DNA of 64,000 nucleotides from Azospirillum sp. 412522 (GCF_019805165.1 NZ_RWIJ01000010.1:63685-127684), one strand, 5' to 3'; counted from the first letter of the stretch, positions 54,217 to 63,105 are shown. The notes: generated by a model not told the origin, from the sequence alone. Translations and numbers: made by a program.

Positions 54217-55776
54217 ATGAAGGTCGGCATCGACATGGGGGCGACGAACGCGGGCGGCGCCGCGACGCTCGACCTGGAGGAGCTGCTGGCGACCCGTCTG
54301 CTGGTCCAGGGCAATTCCGGCTCCGGCAAGTCGCACCTGCTGCGCCGGTTGATCGAACAGAGCGCCCAATGGGTGCAGCAGGCGGTGATCGATCCGGAAG
54401 GCGACTTCGTCACGCTGGCGGAGCGGTTCGGCCATGTGGTGGTAGAGGCGGACGAACACAGCGAGGCGTCGCTGCAATCCGTCGCCGCCCGTGTCCGCCA
54501 GCACCGCGTCTCCGTCGTCCTGAACCTGGAGGGGCTGGACTCGGAAATGCAGATGCGCCACGCCGCCGCCTTCCTGGGCGGGCTGTTCGATGCCGACCGC
54601 GATTTCTGGTATCCGATGCTGGTGGTGGTGGACGAGGCGCAGCTGTTCGCCCCGTCGGCCGCCGGCGAGGTATCGGACGAGGCGCGCAAGGTCTCGCTCG
54701 GCGCCATGACCAACCTGATGTGCCGCGGGCGCAAGCGCGGGCTGGCCGGGGTGATCGCCACCCAGCGCCTGGCGAAGCTGGCGAAGAACGTCGCGGCCGA
54801 GGCCTCCAACTTCCTGATGGGCCGCACATTCCTCGACATCGACATGGCGCGCGCCGCCGATCTGCTGGGCATGGAACGCCGGCAGGCGGAGATGTTCCGC
54901 GACCTGGAACGCGGCCACTTCATCGCGCTCGGCCCCGCCCTGTCGCGCCGGCCGCTGCCGCTGCGCATCGGCGCGGTGGAGACCCAGGGCCGCACCGGCA
55001 GCCCGACCCTGATGCCGCCCCCCGCCACCCCGGCGGAGGACGCGCGCGACCTGATCTTCACCACGACCGGGCCGGAGCCGCCGCGCTACGTGCGCCGCCC
55101 CTCCACCTCGGCCAGCGCCGACCTGATGGCGCAACTGGCGCGCGGCCGGCCCGCCGCTCCGCCGCCCTCGCCCGGCAACGATGCCGACGACGAGGAGCAA
55201 CCCGCCCTGCTGCCGCTGGAGCCGGAGGAAACGCCCGAACAGGCGGCCGAGCGCGAAGCCCGTTACGACGAGGTGCTGGCCGAAGTGCTGGCCGACCCGG
55301 AGGCGCCCTACCGCTCGCTGGCCGTGCTGTACCAGGATTTCCTGGTCCGCTGCCGCGGCCGCGGAGTGGACGGCGACCGGCTGGCCCTGCCCGCCTTCCG
55401 CCGCCGGCTGGCCACCGCCCGCGCCGGGGCCGGCAGCGGCGACGATCCCGCTTGGCAGCGCGCGACAGAGGTTGCCGCCACGCTGGCGGAGGACATCCAG
55501 CCGGTCTTCCTGATGCTGGCCCGCGCCGCCCTGGACCACGCCCCCTGCCCGTCCGACGCCGACGTGGCGCGCGCCTGCGGCAGCCGGTCCAAGGGGCGTG
55601 GCCGCCGCCTGCTGACCTACATGGAACAGCGCGGCTTCATCGCCAGCCGCAGCGGCCTGGGCAACACCCGCGCCATCACCTTGCCGGCGCTCGGCTGGGA
55701 AACGGCGCTCGGCGACCCGAATGCCGACGACGCGGCCGATGCTTCCGACGAGGGCGGGCTGTTCGCGGCGGGATGA
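54217..55776 (+). CDS. HerA/FtsK-like ATPase (DUF87-type)
   Basis: A 519-residue P-loop ATPase. Walker A GNSGSGKSHLL, Walker B MLVVVDEAQLF, and sensor regions ATQRLAKLAKNV and FLDIDMARAADLLGM are those of HerA-family helicase-like ATPases. Residues about 265-370 are a low-complexity linker; a winged-helix-like C-terminal segment (about 430-500) follows. No NurA nuclease is adjacent. The start ATG follows GGCGAGCGGG. It could act on DNA or as a hexameric motor; not determinable. Confidence 0.8.
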   Translation: MKVGIDMGATNAGGAATLDLEELLATRLLVQGNSGSGKSHLLRRLIEQSAQWVQQAVIDPEGDFVTLAERFGHVVVEADEHSEASLQSVAARVRQHRVSVVLNLEGLDSEMQMRHAAAFLGGLFDADRDFWYPMLVVVDEAQLFAPSAAGEVSDEARKVSLGAMTNLMCRGRKRGLAGVIATQRLAKLAKNVAAEASNFLMGRTFLDIDMARAADLLGMERRQAEMFRDLERGHFIALGPALSRRPLPLRIGAVETQGRTGSPTLMPPPATPAEDARDLIFTTTGPEPPRYVRRPSTSASADLMAQLARGRPAAPPPSPGNDADDEEQPALLPLEPEETPEQAAEREARYDEVLAEVLADPEAPYRSLAVLYQDFLVRCRGRGVDGDRLALPAFRRRLATARAGAGSGDDPAWQRATEVAATLAEDIQPVFLMLARAALDHAPCPSDADVARACGSRSKGRGRRLLTYMEQRGFIASRSGLGNTRAITLPALGWETALGDPNADDAADASDEGGLFAAG

Positions 55777-55780
55777 GCGT

Positions 55781-56281
55781 TCACGCGGCCAGTTGCTTTT
55801 GCAGGAACAGAAGGTCGAGCCAACGGTCGAACTTGCGGCCGACCTGACGCAGGCAGCCGGCTTCGACGAAACCGAAGCCGGCGTGCAAGCGGATCGACGC
55901 GGTGTTTTCCGCTTCGATGCCTGCCACCATCATGTGTTTGCCATTGCGCATCGCATCGTCCAGCAGGGCGGCCAGCAGAGCCCGTCCGACTCCCTTCCCG
56001 CGCACGGAGGCATCCACATAGATCGAGTGCTCGACGGTGTGCTTGTACCCTTCCCACGGACGAAACTCGCCGTAGGAGGCAAAGCCGGCGACCGCGCCGT
56101 CGAGTTCGGACACCAGCACGGGCATGCCCTTGGCCTTGCGCTCCGCCATCCAGGCACGGCGCTGCTCCAGCGTGGCCGGCGTCAGACTCCATACCGCCGT
56201 GGTGTTGAGGATGGCTTCGTTCAGGATGGCGAGGATTGCAGGAAGGTCGGCGTCCGTCGCCGCCCGTACGGCGTGAGTCAT
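55781..56281 (-). CDS. GNAT family acetyltransferase (phosphinothricin/methionine-sulfoximine type)
   Basis: A 166-residue GNAT enzyme. The signature ERRAW-like PATLEQRRAWMAERKAKGMP, GFASYGEFRPWEGYKHTVEH (family hallmark), SIYVDASVRGKGVGRALLAA (acetyl-CoA loop) and HAGFGFVEAG match the phosphinothricin/L-methionine sulfoximine N-acetyltransferase group. The ATG at 56281 gives the usual start. Convergent with the HerA gene, 4 bases apart. Confidence 0.9.
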   Translation of the reverse strand: MTHAVRAATDADLPAILAILNEAILNTTAVWSLTPATLEQRRAWMAERKAKGMPVLVSELDGAVAGFASYGEFRPWEGYKHTVEHSIYVDASVRGKGVGRALLAALLDDAMRNGKHMMVAGIEAENTASIRLHAGFGFVEAGCLRQVGRKFDRWLDLLFLQKQLAA

Positions 56282-56418
56282 GGTTCGCTTCTCCGACTTC
56301 TGACGCTGCCGATGCGGTAATCGTCGGCAACCACTCCATAATTCCATCATATTGGATTTTATTCCATCAAATTGACTTTCCTGTTTCCTCGCCACCGCCC
56401 AGATGTCCGGGAAAATGA

Positions 56419-56444
56419 AAAGGGCCGCTCATCAAGCGGCCCTT
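56419..56444 (-). terminator. Terminator of the 56.5-57.0 kb lipoprotein gene
   Basis: AAGGGCCGCT and AGCGGCCCTT form a perfect 10-bp stem with a 5-nt loop; read on the minus strand it is followed by TTCATTTT. It lies 50 bases beyond the lipoprotein stop. Confidence 0.8.
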
Positions 56445-56493
56445 CGATACGGGAAACGGCATCGAGGCCTCCCCCCGTTCGGCTCTCCGCGGT

Positions 56494-57015
56494 TCAGCTT
56501 CCAGTGGTCGGCGCGCTGACCGGCTTGCCGCTCTGGCCCCAGCTGGCGACGAAGTCGTTCACACCGGGGACCGCCATCATGTGGGCGTCCTTGACATAGA
56601 CGAAGCGCTTCGGCCCGAAGCCGTACTCGGTCAACGTGATGCCGGCGGCACGGCATCGCTGGTACTCGGCCGCACTGATCGGGCGGTCGGACGCCACCAT
56701 GTCGGGATGGTCCAGCCCGACGCCGCCGCAGAAGGCGCGGAAGCCGGTGGCGGTACCGCGAGCGTCCAGATGGGGCTTGGTATCGGGACCGCCGGCATAC
56801 TTGACCGCCGCCTGATCGATGGTGCCGCGCAGGGCCGGGCTGCCGACGATCCATATGCCGCGGGCTTCCGGCGGCGGCTTCGGCACAGTCGGAGGCGGAA
56901 GGGCGGCGGTCTGTTGCGGCGGCGGCACGATGCCCGGCATCTGGCAGCCGGCCAGCGACGCCGCAGCGGCAACAGCAAGGGCCACACTGCGGGCCGGCGC
57001 GGAAAAACGGATCAT
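56494..57015 (-). CDS. Lipoprotein with PstS-like half binding domain
   Basis: A 173-residue protein. Signal peptide with lipobox SLAGCQ (Cys24). The remainder IWIVGSPALRGTIDQAAVKY, FRAFCGGVGLDHPDMVASD, and RPISAAEYQRCRAAGITLTE resembles the first lobe of phosphate-binding PstS-like proteins (GSxAL, ASDRP), but the protein is about half the usual length. No transporter genes nearby. Divergent from a LysR gene. A good terminator follows. Confidence 0.7.
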   Translation of the reverse strand: MIRFSAPARSVALAVAAAASLAGCQMPGIVPPPQQTAALPPPTVPKPPPEARGIWIVGSPALRGTIDQAAVKYAGGPDTKPHLDARGTATGFRAFCGGVGLDHPDMVASDRPISAAEYQRCRAAGITLTEYGFGPKRFVYVKDAHMMAVPGVNDFVASWGQSGKPVSAPTTGS

Positions 57016-57209
57016 CGGGCGTCTCTCTCCTCGGAATCGTCGGGCATCCAGGCGGTAAAGCCCGGAGGGCTGACAATGAGAACGCTCCCGCCCGCCTTCA
57101 ACGGTCCGGCCACCGCTTGTCCCACAGGCGCGCCCTGATGGGCCGCTCGCTATCCATGAGCGTTCACGATAGGATAGGTGTCAACGATGATTATCCGGAA
57201 TGCACCCTC

Positions 57210-58103
57210 ATGTCCCTGCCCGATCTGGAGATCGACGCATTGCGCGCCTTCGTGACCGTGGCGGAGGCCGGCGGCTTCACCGCGGCAGCCGAGCGGCTGG
57301 GCCGGACGCAGTCGGCGGTCAGCGTCAAGATCAAGAAGCTGGAGGACATCCTCGGCCGCCGGGTGTTCGAGCGCACCAGCCGCTCGCTGGCGCTGACCCA
57401 TGACGGCGAGCTGCTGATGGGCTACGCCCGCCGCCTGCTCGACCTGAACGACGAGACGGTGCGCCGCTTCACCGAACCGGCGGCGGAGGGCGAACTCCGC
57501 CTGGGCGTGGCCGAATATTTCCTGTCCGACCATCTGCCCCAGGTCCTGCGCCGCTTCGCCAAGCTGCACCCGCGCCTGCACATTGACGTGCGGGTGGGCA
57601 TGTGCAGCGAGATGGTCTCGGCGCTGGATGCCGGGGAACTGGACCTCGTCATCTCGCGCCGCGATGCCGGCGATACCCGGGGCCGCGGCTTCTGGACCGA
57701 GCCGATGCGCTGGGTCGCGGCCCCCGGGCTCGAGATCCCGGACGACGCCCCCCTGCCTTTCTGCGCCCTGCCGGCACCCTGCGTCTTCCGCAACCGCGGG
57801 CTGGCGGCCCTGGGCGAGATCGGACGGCCCTGGCGGGTGGTCTACACCAGCGGCAGCGTCATGGGGGTCCAGGCCGCCGTCCGGGCCGGGCTGGGCGTGG
57901 CGGTGCTGAGCGAGTCCTCGGTGCCCGACGGCGTTCGCCGATTGGGGCCGGAAGACGGTCTGCCCGAACTGGGCAACGTCGAAATGGCGATCTTCGGCGA
58001 GACGGCGCGCAACCGTCGCCTCGCCGAACCGCTGGTGGGCTTCATCCTGGACAGCCTGTCGGCCATGCGCCCGGCCCGCCTGCCGCTCGCCCTGGCCGGG
58101 TGA
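57210..58103 (+). CDS. LysR family transcriptional regulator
   Basis: A 297-residue LTTR. The N-terminal HTH is EIDALRAFVTVAEAGGFTAA and RLGRTQSAVSVKIKKLEDIL; the C-terminal half is a periplasmic-binding-fold effector domain (about 90-290). The ATG at 57210 (MSLPDLEIDAL) is the usual family start; an upstream in-frame ATG at 57117 adds 31 residues without resemblance. Convergent with the oxidoreductase gene (22 bases), so control of that gene is possible but the classical divergent partner is the PstS-like lipoprotein. Confidence 0.9.
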   Translation: MSLPDLEIDALRAFVTVAEAGGFTAAAERLGRTQSAVSVKIKKLEDILGRRVFERTSRSLALTHDGELLMGYARRLLDLNDETVRRFTEPAAEGELRLGVAEYFLSDHLPQVLRRFAKLHPRLHIDVRVGMCSEMVSALDAGELDLVISRRDAGDTRGRGFWTEPMRWVAAPGLEIPDDAPLPFCALPAPCVFRNRGLAALGEIGRPWRVVYTSGSVMGVQAAVRAGLGVAVLSESSVPDGVRRLGPEDGLPELGNVEMAIFGETARNRRLAEPLVGFILDSLSAMRPARLPLALAG

Positions 58104-58125
58104 GCGGCGGACCGGGGAGCGCGGA

Positions 58126-59151
58126 TCAGAAGCCTTCCAGCACAACCTTGCCGCGGGCCTTGCCCGATTCGATCAGGGCATGGGCCTTGCGCAGGGTGGC
58201 GGCGTCGATGCGGCCCAGCGTTTCGGTCAGGGTGGTGCGCAGCGTGCCGGCATCGACCAGCCGCGAGACCTCGGTCAGCAGCTCGTGCTGGGCGATCATG
58301 TCGGCGGTCTGGTAGAGCGGACGGGTGAACATCAGCTCCCAATGCAGCGAGACGCTCTTGCGCTTCAGCAGCCGGACGTCGATCGGCTCCGGGTCGTCGA
58401 TCAGGCCGATATGCCCCTGCGGCGCCACCAGCTCGACTAGGTCCTGGAAATGGCGGTCGGTCGCGTTGGTGGAAAAGACGTAGTCGACACCGGCCAGCCC
58501 CAGCGCCTTCACCTGCTCCGCCATCGGCCGGCTGTGGTCGATCACGTCATGGGCGCCCAGTTCGCGCACCCAGTCGGCGGTCTCCGGACGCGAGGCGGTG
58601 GCCAGCACCCGGACCTTGCTCAGCCGGCGGGCCAGCTGGATGGCGATGGACCCGACGCCGCCGGCCCCGCCGACGATCAGCAGCGACTTGCCCTCGCCTC
58701 CCTTCCCATCATCGGCGGCGCGCGGCAGGCCCAGCCGGTGGAACAGCATCTCCCAGGCGGTGATGGCGGTCAGCGGCAGGGCGGCGGCCTCGGCGACGCT
58801 CAGGCTGGCCGGACGGGCGCCGACGATGCGCTCGTCGACCAGATGATATTCGCTGTTGGTGCCGGCGCGGTCGATGGAGCCGGCATAGAACACCGCGTCG
58901 CCGGGGCGGAACAGGCTGACGCCGGGACCGACCGCCTCGACGATACCGGCGGCGTCGAAGCCCAGGATGCGCAGTCCGCCGTCGGCCGGCGACGCGTTGC
59001 GCCGCAGCTTCGTGTCCACCGGATTGACCGACACCGCCTCCACCCGGACCAGCAGGTCGCGGCCGGTCGGGGTCGGGCGGTCGATCTCGATGTCGATCAG
59101 CGAGTCGGCATCGGTGATGGGCAGGGACTTGCGGTAGCCGATGGCTTTCAT
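58126..59151 (-). CDS. Zinc-type alcohol dehydrogenase-like oxidoreductase (quinone oxidoreductase family)
   Basis: A 341-residue MDR-superfamily enzyme. GroES-like N-terminal domain (VRVEAVSVNPVDTKLRR, GFDAAGIVEAVGPGVSLFRP), then a Rossmann NADPH site SLLIVGGAGGVGSIAIQLAR. The zinc ligands of classical ADHs are missing, as in quinone oxidoreductases of the ZADH/YhdH-like type. Start preceded by GACGAGG. Substrate unknown. Confidence 0.88.
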   Translation of the reverse strand: MKAIGYRKSLPITDADSLIDIEIDRPTPTGRDLLVRVEAVSVNPVDTKLRRNASPADGGLRILGFDAAGIVEAVGPGVSLFRPGDAVFYAGSIDRAGTNSEYHLVDERIVGARPASLSVAEAAALPLTAITAWEMLFHRLGLPRAADDGKGGEGKSLLIVGGAGGVGSIAIQLARRLSKVRVLATASRPETADWVRELGAHDVIDHSRPMAEQVKALGLAGVDYVFSTNATDRHFQDLVELVAPQGHIGLIDDPEPIDVRLLKRKSVSLHWELMFTRPLYQTADMIAQHELLTEVSRLVDAGTLRTTLTETLGRIDAATLRKAHALIESGKARGKVVLEGF

Positions 59152-59390
59152 GATGGCCTCGTCTTCAGGATGGGAAGAAGTCGAGACAGAAGATGGCGCT
59201 GTCCACGGGATATGTGAAATTCATAGTTCTTGTTTCATCCATCTGGAACCACGATGGATGGCAAGGCGACCCAGCCTCGGAAAGGGTGGCGCCAAAGGGG
59301 TATGGAATAGCCGGCCGGGCCAGGGTGTTTGTACCGATGACCGGCTTCACCGCCAAGTCCGGTCTTCCAGCCCAGACAGGAAGCAAGGCC

Positions 59391-59660
59391 ATGAGCACCA
59401 TTCGTCCGAGGATTCTGACCGCCCTGCTCCTGGCTGCGGGAGCCGCGACACTGTCCGGCTGCGTCGCCTACGATCCCTATTATCCCGCCTACAGCGAGCC
59501 GGTGGTCGTCCCGCCGCCGACTGTCTACGCGGTGCCTCCGCCGGTGGTGGTCGGTCCGGGCTACTATCGCCGCCCCTGGAACGACCATTGGCACGGCGAC
59601 CGCGGCTGGTACGGGCGGGGACGCGGGTGGGGTCCCGGCGGACCGCGTGGCTGGCGTTGA
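59391..59660 (+). CDS. Small Tyr/Pro/Gly-rich lipoprotein
   Basis: An 89-residue protein. Signal peptide with lipobox LSGCVA (Cys24), then a Tyr/Pro-rich segment (YDPYYPAYSEPVVVPPPTVY) and a Gly/Arg/Trp-rich tail. Typical of outer-membrane YXWGXW-like small lipoproteins. Function unknown. The start follows GGAAGCAAGGCC; an ATG further upstream in frame would remove the signal peptide. Confidence 0.68.
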   Translation: MSTIRPRILTALLLAAGAATLSGCVAYDPYYPAYSEPVVVPPPTVYAVPPPVVVGPGYYRRPWNDHWHGDRGWYGRGRGWGPGGPRGWR

Positions 59661-59694
59661 TCGGGACGGTTCGAAAGGACGGGACCCGCGGCGG

Positions 59695-60852
59695 TCAGGA
59701 AGTTCCGGTGGCCGCCACGTGGTCGGCGCGGTTGCGCAGCACCAGGATGGTGTGGTCGTCGTCGCTCACCGCGCCGTCGCGCAGCAGCACCAGGGCCGCC
59801 AGCGTCGGTTCGACCGCGTGCAGGTTGCGATGGATGAACAGGGCCGGCAACCGGGCGCATCCACCGGTGTAGAGCACGACATGCTCCCCCGGCGCCCACA
59901 GCAGATGGACCGAGGCGGGAGCCAGCGGATTGAAGCCGATCATCGCCCAGCGGGCGCCCAGCGCGGTGATCTCCTGCCGGCGCACCACCGCCCCGGCCAG
60001 GGTGCCGAGCGCCGTATAGTCCACCGCGCCGGCATCGAAGCGCAGAACCGCGACGGCTGACCGTCCGATCCGCGTCAGGGTCCGGTCGTCGGACAGCCCC
60101 AGCTCGGGCCGCCCCCTCAGGTCGCGCCGGATGGCGTTCACGACGACGGGAGCGGGCAGACCGGACACTGTGGCCGCGACCACCGCCTCCACCTGCCCTA
60201 CCAGTTCGGGCGTCATGACGGCGAGGGATTGCGCCGGGTGGCCGCCACCATTGGGGGTGTCGCTCCTGGCATCGTCGGCCATGTCGCCGTCGACCATCAG
60301 CGCGACCCCGCAGGGGCCATCCCCGCCGCGCGCAGCAGCGCAGCGGACGGACCAATGGTCGATGAAAGGGCCGCCCCGCGTCGTCTCACCGCCGGTCCGC
60401 TCGACCATCACCGCCCCGGCCTGCGCCAAGGCGTCGGCCGGCGGCGCGTCGTCCGCGCCGGGCCGCAGGACGCGGGCCAGCAATGCCGACCCTATACCCG
60501 GCGTGGCATGGATGTGGAAACGGTCGGCCTGCCCCCGAACGGTTTCCAGCGCCGCGCCGAGTGCCAGTGAAGCGCCATCCGGCATGGAAGGGTCCGGCAG
60601 TTCGACGGTGCCGGGATCGCGGTCATAGGCCAGGCATTCGACCCCGGCCCCGCTTCGCATCCTTGCGATCAGCACGGTCCCGTCCGGCCGATGCAGCGCG
60701 TAGTCCGCCACCGACGTCACCAGCCGGTCCAGCCGGGCCGCCTCGTCCGCCGCCAGCACGCCCTCGGCCCGCTCCGCCGCGATCCGGCGCGCCGTGGCGA
60801 TATCGTCGGGCGACGCCACGGCGATGCGACGGTGACCATGGTCGGGGAACAT
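59695..60852 (-). CDS. Fused anti-sigma kinase (RsbT-like) and SpoIIE/RsbX-like phosphatase
   Basis: A 385-residue protein. The N-terminal half (about 5-130) resembles the RsbT/RsbW-type HATPase: DIATARRIAAERAEGVLAAD and RLVTSVADYALHRPDGTVLI; the usual N-box (N-x-x-R) is degenerate. The C-terminal half (about 190-385) resembles the RsbX/SpoIIE phosphatase fold: GVALMVDGDMADDARSD, AVAVLRFDAGAVDYTALGTL, SDDDHTILVLRN. Such fusions control partner-switching stress pathways. Start at the ATG with CAGGAGC upstream. The stop codon is followed by a lipoprotein gene convergent on the other strand. Similarity is by pattern; residues for both active sites are partly missing. Confidence 0.7.
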   Translation of the reverse strand: MFPDHGHRRIAVASPDDIATARRIAAERAEGVLAADEAARLDRLVTSVADYALHRPDGTVLIARMRSGAGVECLAYDRDPGTVELPDPSMPDGASLALGAALETVRGQADRFHIHATPGIGSALLARVLRPGADDAPPADALAQAGAVMVERTGGETTRGGPFIDHWSVRCAAARGGDGPCGVALMVDGDMADDARSDTPNGGGHPAQSLAVMTPELVGQVEAVVAATVSGLPAPVVVNAIRRDLRGRPELGLSDDRTLTRIGRSAVAVLRFDAGAVDYTALGTLAGAVVRRQEITALGARWAMIGFNPLAPASVHLLWAPGEHVVLYTGGCARLPALFIHRNLHAVEPTLAALVLLRDGAVSDDDHTILVLRNRADHVAATGTS

Positions 60853-60983
60853 CGAACCGCTCCTGTCAGCGCTCTGGTTGCTCTTCCCCGGAAGTTTACA
60901 ATCCTCAACCGGCCAAGCCCAAGGAAAGCACTCGACCGTCTTCATTTTTCAACCGATCGGCGCCGGCGCCGACGCGATCTTCA

Positions 60984-61041
60984 CGATGCCGGTTCCCACG
61001 ATGCCGGCCCTCAGGATAACCGGCCCTCAGGATAACCGGCC
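60984..61041. repeat. Adjacent short tandem duplications
   Basis: CACGATGCCGGTTCC followed by CACGATGCCGG is a 15-bp tandem, immediately followed by CCGGCCCTCAGGATAA repeated 2.4 times (61004-61041, 16-bp period). They sit in the gap between the RsbT/RsbX fusion and the LuxR gene, just beyond the latter's stop. Confidence 0.6.
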
Positions 61042-61053
61042 GGGAGACCCGCG

Positions 61054-61767
61054 TCAGGATGCGGTCGCCGCCATAAGCGCCGGCTGGACCGGCTGGCGGA
61101 TGGAGAGCGTGTGCAGCATGTCGCGCCCGCGCAGTATCTCCGCCGCTTCCCAAAGACGACCCAGACCGACAATGGACCGGCTGCCGGTCTTTTCCATGAT
61201 TCGGGCGCGGTGGACTTCCACCGTCTTGATGCTGATGCCCAGTTCCCAGGCGATCGTCTTGCTCTGCTTGCCCTCGACGATCAGTTCCAGGACCTCCGAT
61301 TCACGCCGGCTCAGCAGGGCGAGCCGGCGGACGGCGTCACGGCTGCGGTCGCGCTGCTGGGCAAGCGGGCTGCCGGAGGACAGGCAGGCGCGCAGCCGCT
61401 CCAGAAAGGCCGGGACGGCGAAGGGATGGGCGATGCAGTCCACGGCGCCCGCCCTCATCGCGGCGACGGCGGAGTCGACGTCGCCCTGCTCGGTCACCAC
61501 CAGAACCGGAAGGTCGTGGCCCTGGAGCGAGGCTTCGACCATGAATTCGATCGCGGTCATGTCCGGCAGCTCGCTGCGCAGGACGATGCAGGAAGAGCCT
61601 GTGCCCAGCACGGCCAGCGCGTCGGCGGCGGTGCTGTGGACCCGGCAGGCGATGCCGACGGCGCCCAGCGCCCGCGACAGCGTGCTGCGCGACAGCAGGT
61701 CGCCGTCGACGATGTGAACGAGACAGGCGGTATGCGGCTGAGCGGACATGGACATTTGCACGGGCAT
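61054..61767 (-). CDS. FixJ/LuxR-type regulator with pseudo-receiver
   Basis: A 237-residue protein. Receiver-like domain at about 10-125 (HIVDGDLLSRSTLSRALGAV), with ELPDMTAIEFM and the AAMRAGAVDCIAHPF region of FixJ; the acceptor Asp position reads VLRSELP (Arg), and the Lys is His. HTH: LSRRESEVLELIVEGKQSKT and ELGISIKTVEVHRARIM. It likely binds DNA without phosphorylation. Start at 61767 from a GGGGAGG site; other ATGs follow at 61755 and 61749. A 7-bp inverted repeat lies about 92 bases upstream (61859-61880). Confidence 0.85.
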   Translation of the reverse strand: MPVQMSMSAQPHTACLVHIVDGDLLSRSTLSRALGAVGIACRVHSTAADALAVLGTGSSCIVLRSELPDMTAIEFMVEASLQGHDLPVLVVTEQGDVDSAVAAMRAGAVDCIAHPFAVPAFLERLRACLSSGSPLAQQRDRSRDAVRRLALLSRRESEVLELIVEGKQSKTIAWELGISIKTVEVHRARIMEKTGSRSIVGLGRLWEAAEILRGRDMLHTLSIRQPVQPALMAATAS

Positions 61768-62187
61768 CTTGGGACCTCCCCACATCGGACCAGCGAACAG
61801 CGCCGGCTCCCCATGACGATCGATCCGTCACCGAACCGTCGTCATGTCGGGCATTTTAGCGGTCATCCCTTATTGACCGCCGCAAGCGCGAGGGATAGTG
61901 GGGCTGTCTAAAAGGATATCGGGGATACTATACGCGCGAACGCCCCAACAAGAGCTCCAATCGGCGCGCTATCCTGCCGAGTGGGAGAAAACCAGACGGC
62001 GAATGGGGCAAGTATTTTCGCAAAATGCATCTCGGCGCACATTGCCCGACTCAAGGAAAGGCGGCCTGAACTTCATCACGCCGCGAACAAGCCCATACTG
62101 AGCGTTTGTTATAGCGGCTTGATTTTGAAATTGCTCTCTTCGGGATTTTTTCTTTCCGCCCCCCATCCGACCGCATGCCCCGGGCGA
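61768..62187. other. 420-base gene-free, locally AT-rich gap
   Basis: No convincing open frame. GCGGTCA (61859-61865) and TGACCGC (61874-61880) form a possible operator or hairpin. The stretch from about 61985 to 62165 has more A/T than neighbours (for example TATTTTCGCAAAATGCAT and TTTGTTATAGCGGCTTGATT). An unrecognised small RNA or decayed gene is possible. Confidence 0.4.
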
Positions 62188-63105
62188 TCAGGCCCGGCGG
62201 CGGGTCGCCAGCAGGATGCCGGCGGCGATCAGGGCGATGCCGACGCCGTGATACAGATGCAGCTGCTCGCCCAGGAACAGGATCGCCAGCAGACTGCCGA
62301 AGACCGGCACCAGATGGATGGCAAGGCCGGCGGTGTTGGGGCCCAGAAGCTCCACCGCCCGGTTGAAGCAGAGATAGGCGGCGATGGATGGGAACAGCAC
62401 GGTATAGCCGACCGCCAGCAGCGTGATGCCGTTGGCCTGGACCGGATGCCCGCCCAGGCTCTCCCAGACGTAGAAGGGCAGAAGCTCCACCGCGCCGATG
62501 GCGAAGGTGACGACGACGAAGCTCAGGCCGTGGATGGCCGGCCGGCGGCGCAGCAGCGTGGTGTAGGCGGCATAGATCACCACGGCCGCCAGCATCCAGA
62601 CGTCGCCGGAATTCAGCTCCAGCCCCAGCAGGGTCGCCGGGTCGCCGTGGGAGATCAGGGTCGTCGCCCCCACCAGCGAGACGGCGATGCCCAACCCCTG
62701 CAACGCCCCGATCCGGTCGCGGAACAGGACGAGGCTCATCAGCACGATCATCACCGGCATCGACGACTGCAGCATCACGCAGTTCAGGGCGGTCGTCGTG
62801 TTCAGCGCGATGTACTGGAAGGTGTTGTAGACGCCGATGCCCAGCGTGCCCAGCAGCAGGACGCTCTTCCAACGCGCCAGGATCGGCGTGATGTCGTGGC
62901 GCAGGTGCGGCCAGGCGAAGGGCAGCACGATCAGCATGCCCAGGCACCAGCGCCAGAAGGCCAGCCCGATGGGCGGCACCGCTCCGGCGACCGCCCGCCC
63001 CAGGACCGCGTTGCCCGCCCAGAACAGGGGCGGCAGCATCATCAGCAGCCAGGCCTGATCGGCTAGACGGGCACCTCTGGCGGGGGCGGCGCGGTCGGCG
63101 GGCAT
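62188..63105 (-). CDS. EamA (DMT) family transporter
   Basis: A 305-residue protein with ten predicted spans in two EamA repeats (LMMLPPLFWAGNAVLGRAVA; WMLAAVVIYAAYTTLLRRRP). SMPVMIVLMSLVLFRDR and HLVPVFGSLLAILFLGEQLH are the conserved repeat ends. Inner-membrane exporter or metabolite carrier of unknown substrate. The short 63120-63500 gene lies directly upstream on the same strand (14 bases). Confidence 0.92.
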   Translation of the reverse strand: MPADRAAPARGARLADQAWLLMMLPPLFWAGNAVLGRAVAGAVPPIGLAFWRWCLGMLIVLPFAWPHLRHDITPILARWKSVLLLGTLGIGVYNTFQYIALNTTTALNCVMLQSSMPVMIVLMSLVLFRDRIGALQGLGIAVSLVGATTLISHGDPATLLGLELNSGDVWMLAAVVIYAAYTTLLRRRPAIHGLSFVVVTFAIGAVELLPFYVWESLGGHPVQANGITLLAVGYTVLFPSIAAYLCFNRAVELLGPNTAGLAIHLVPVFGSLLAILFLGEQLHLYHGVGIALIAAGILLATRRRA

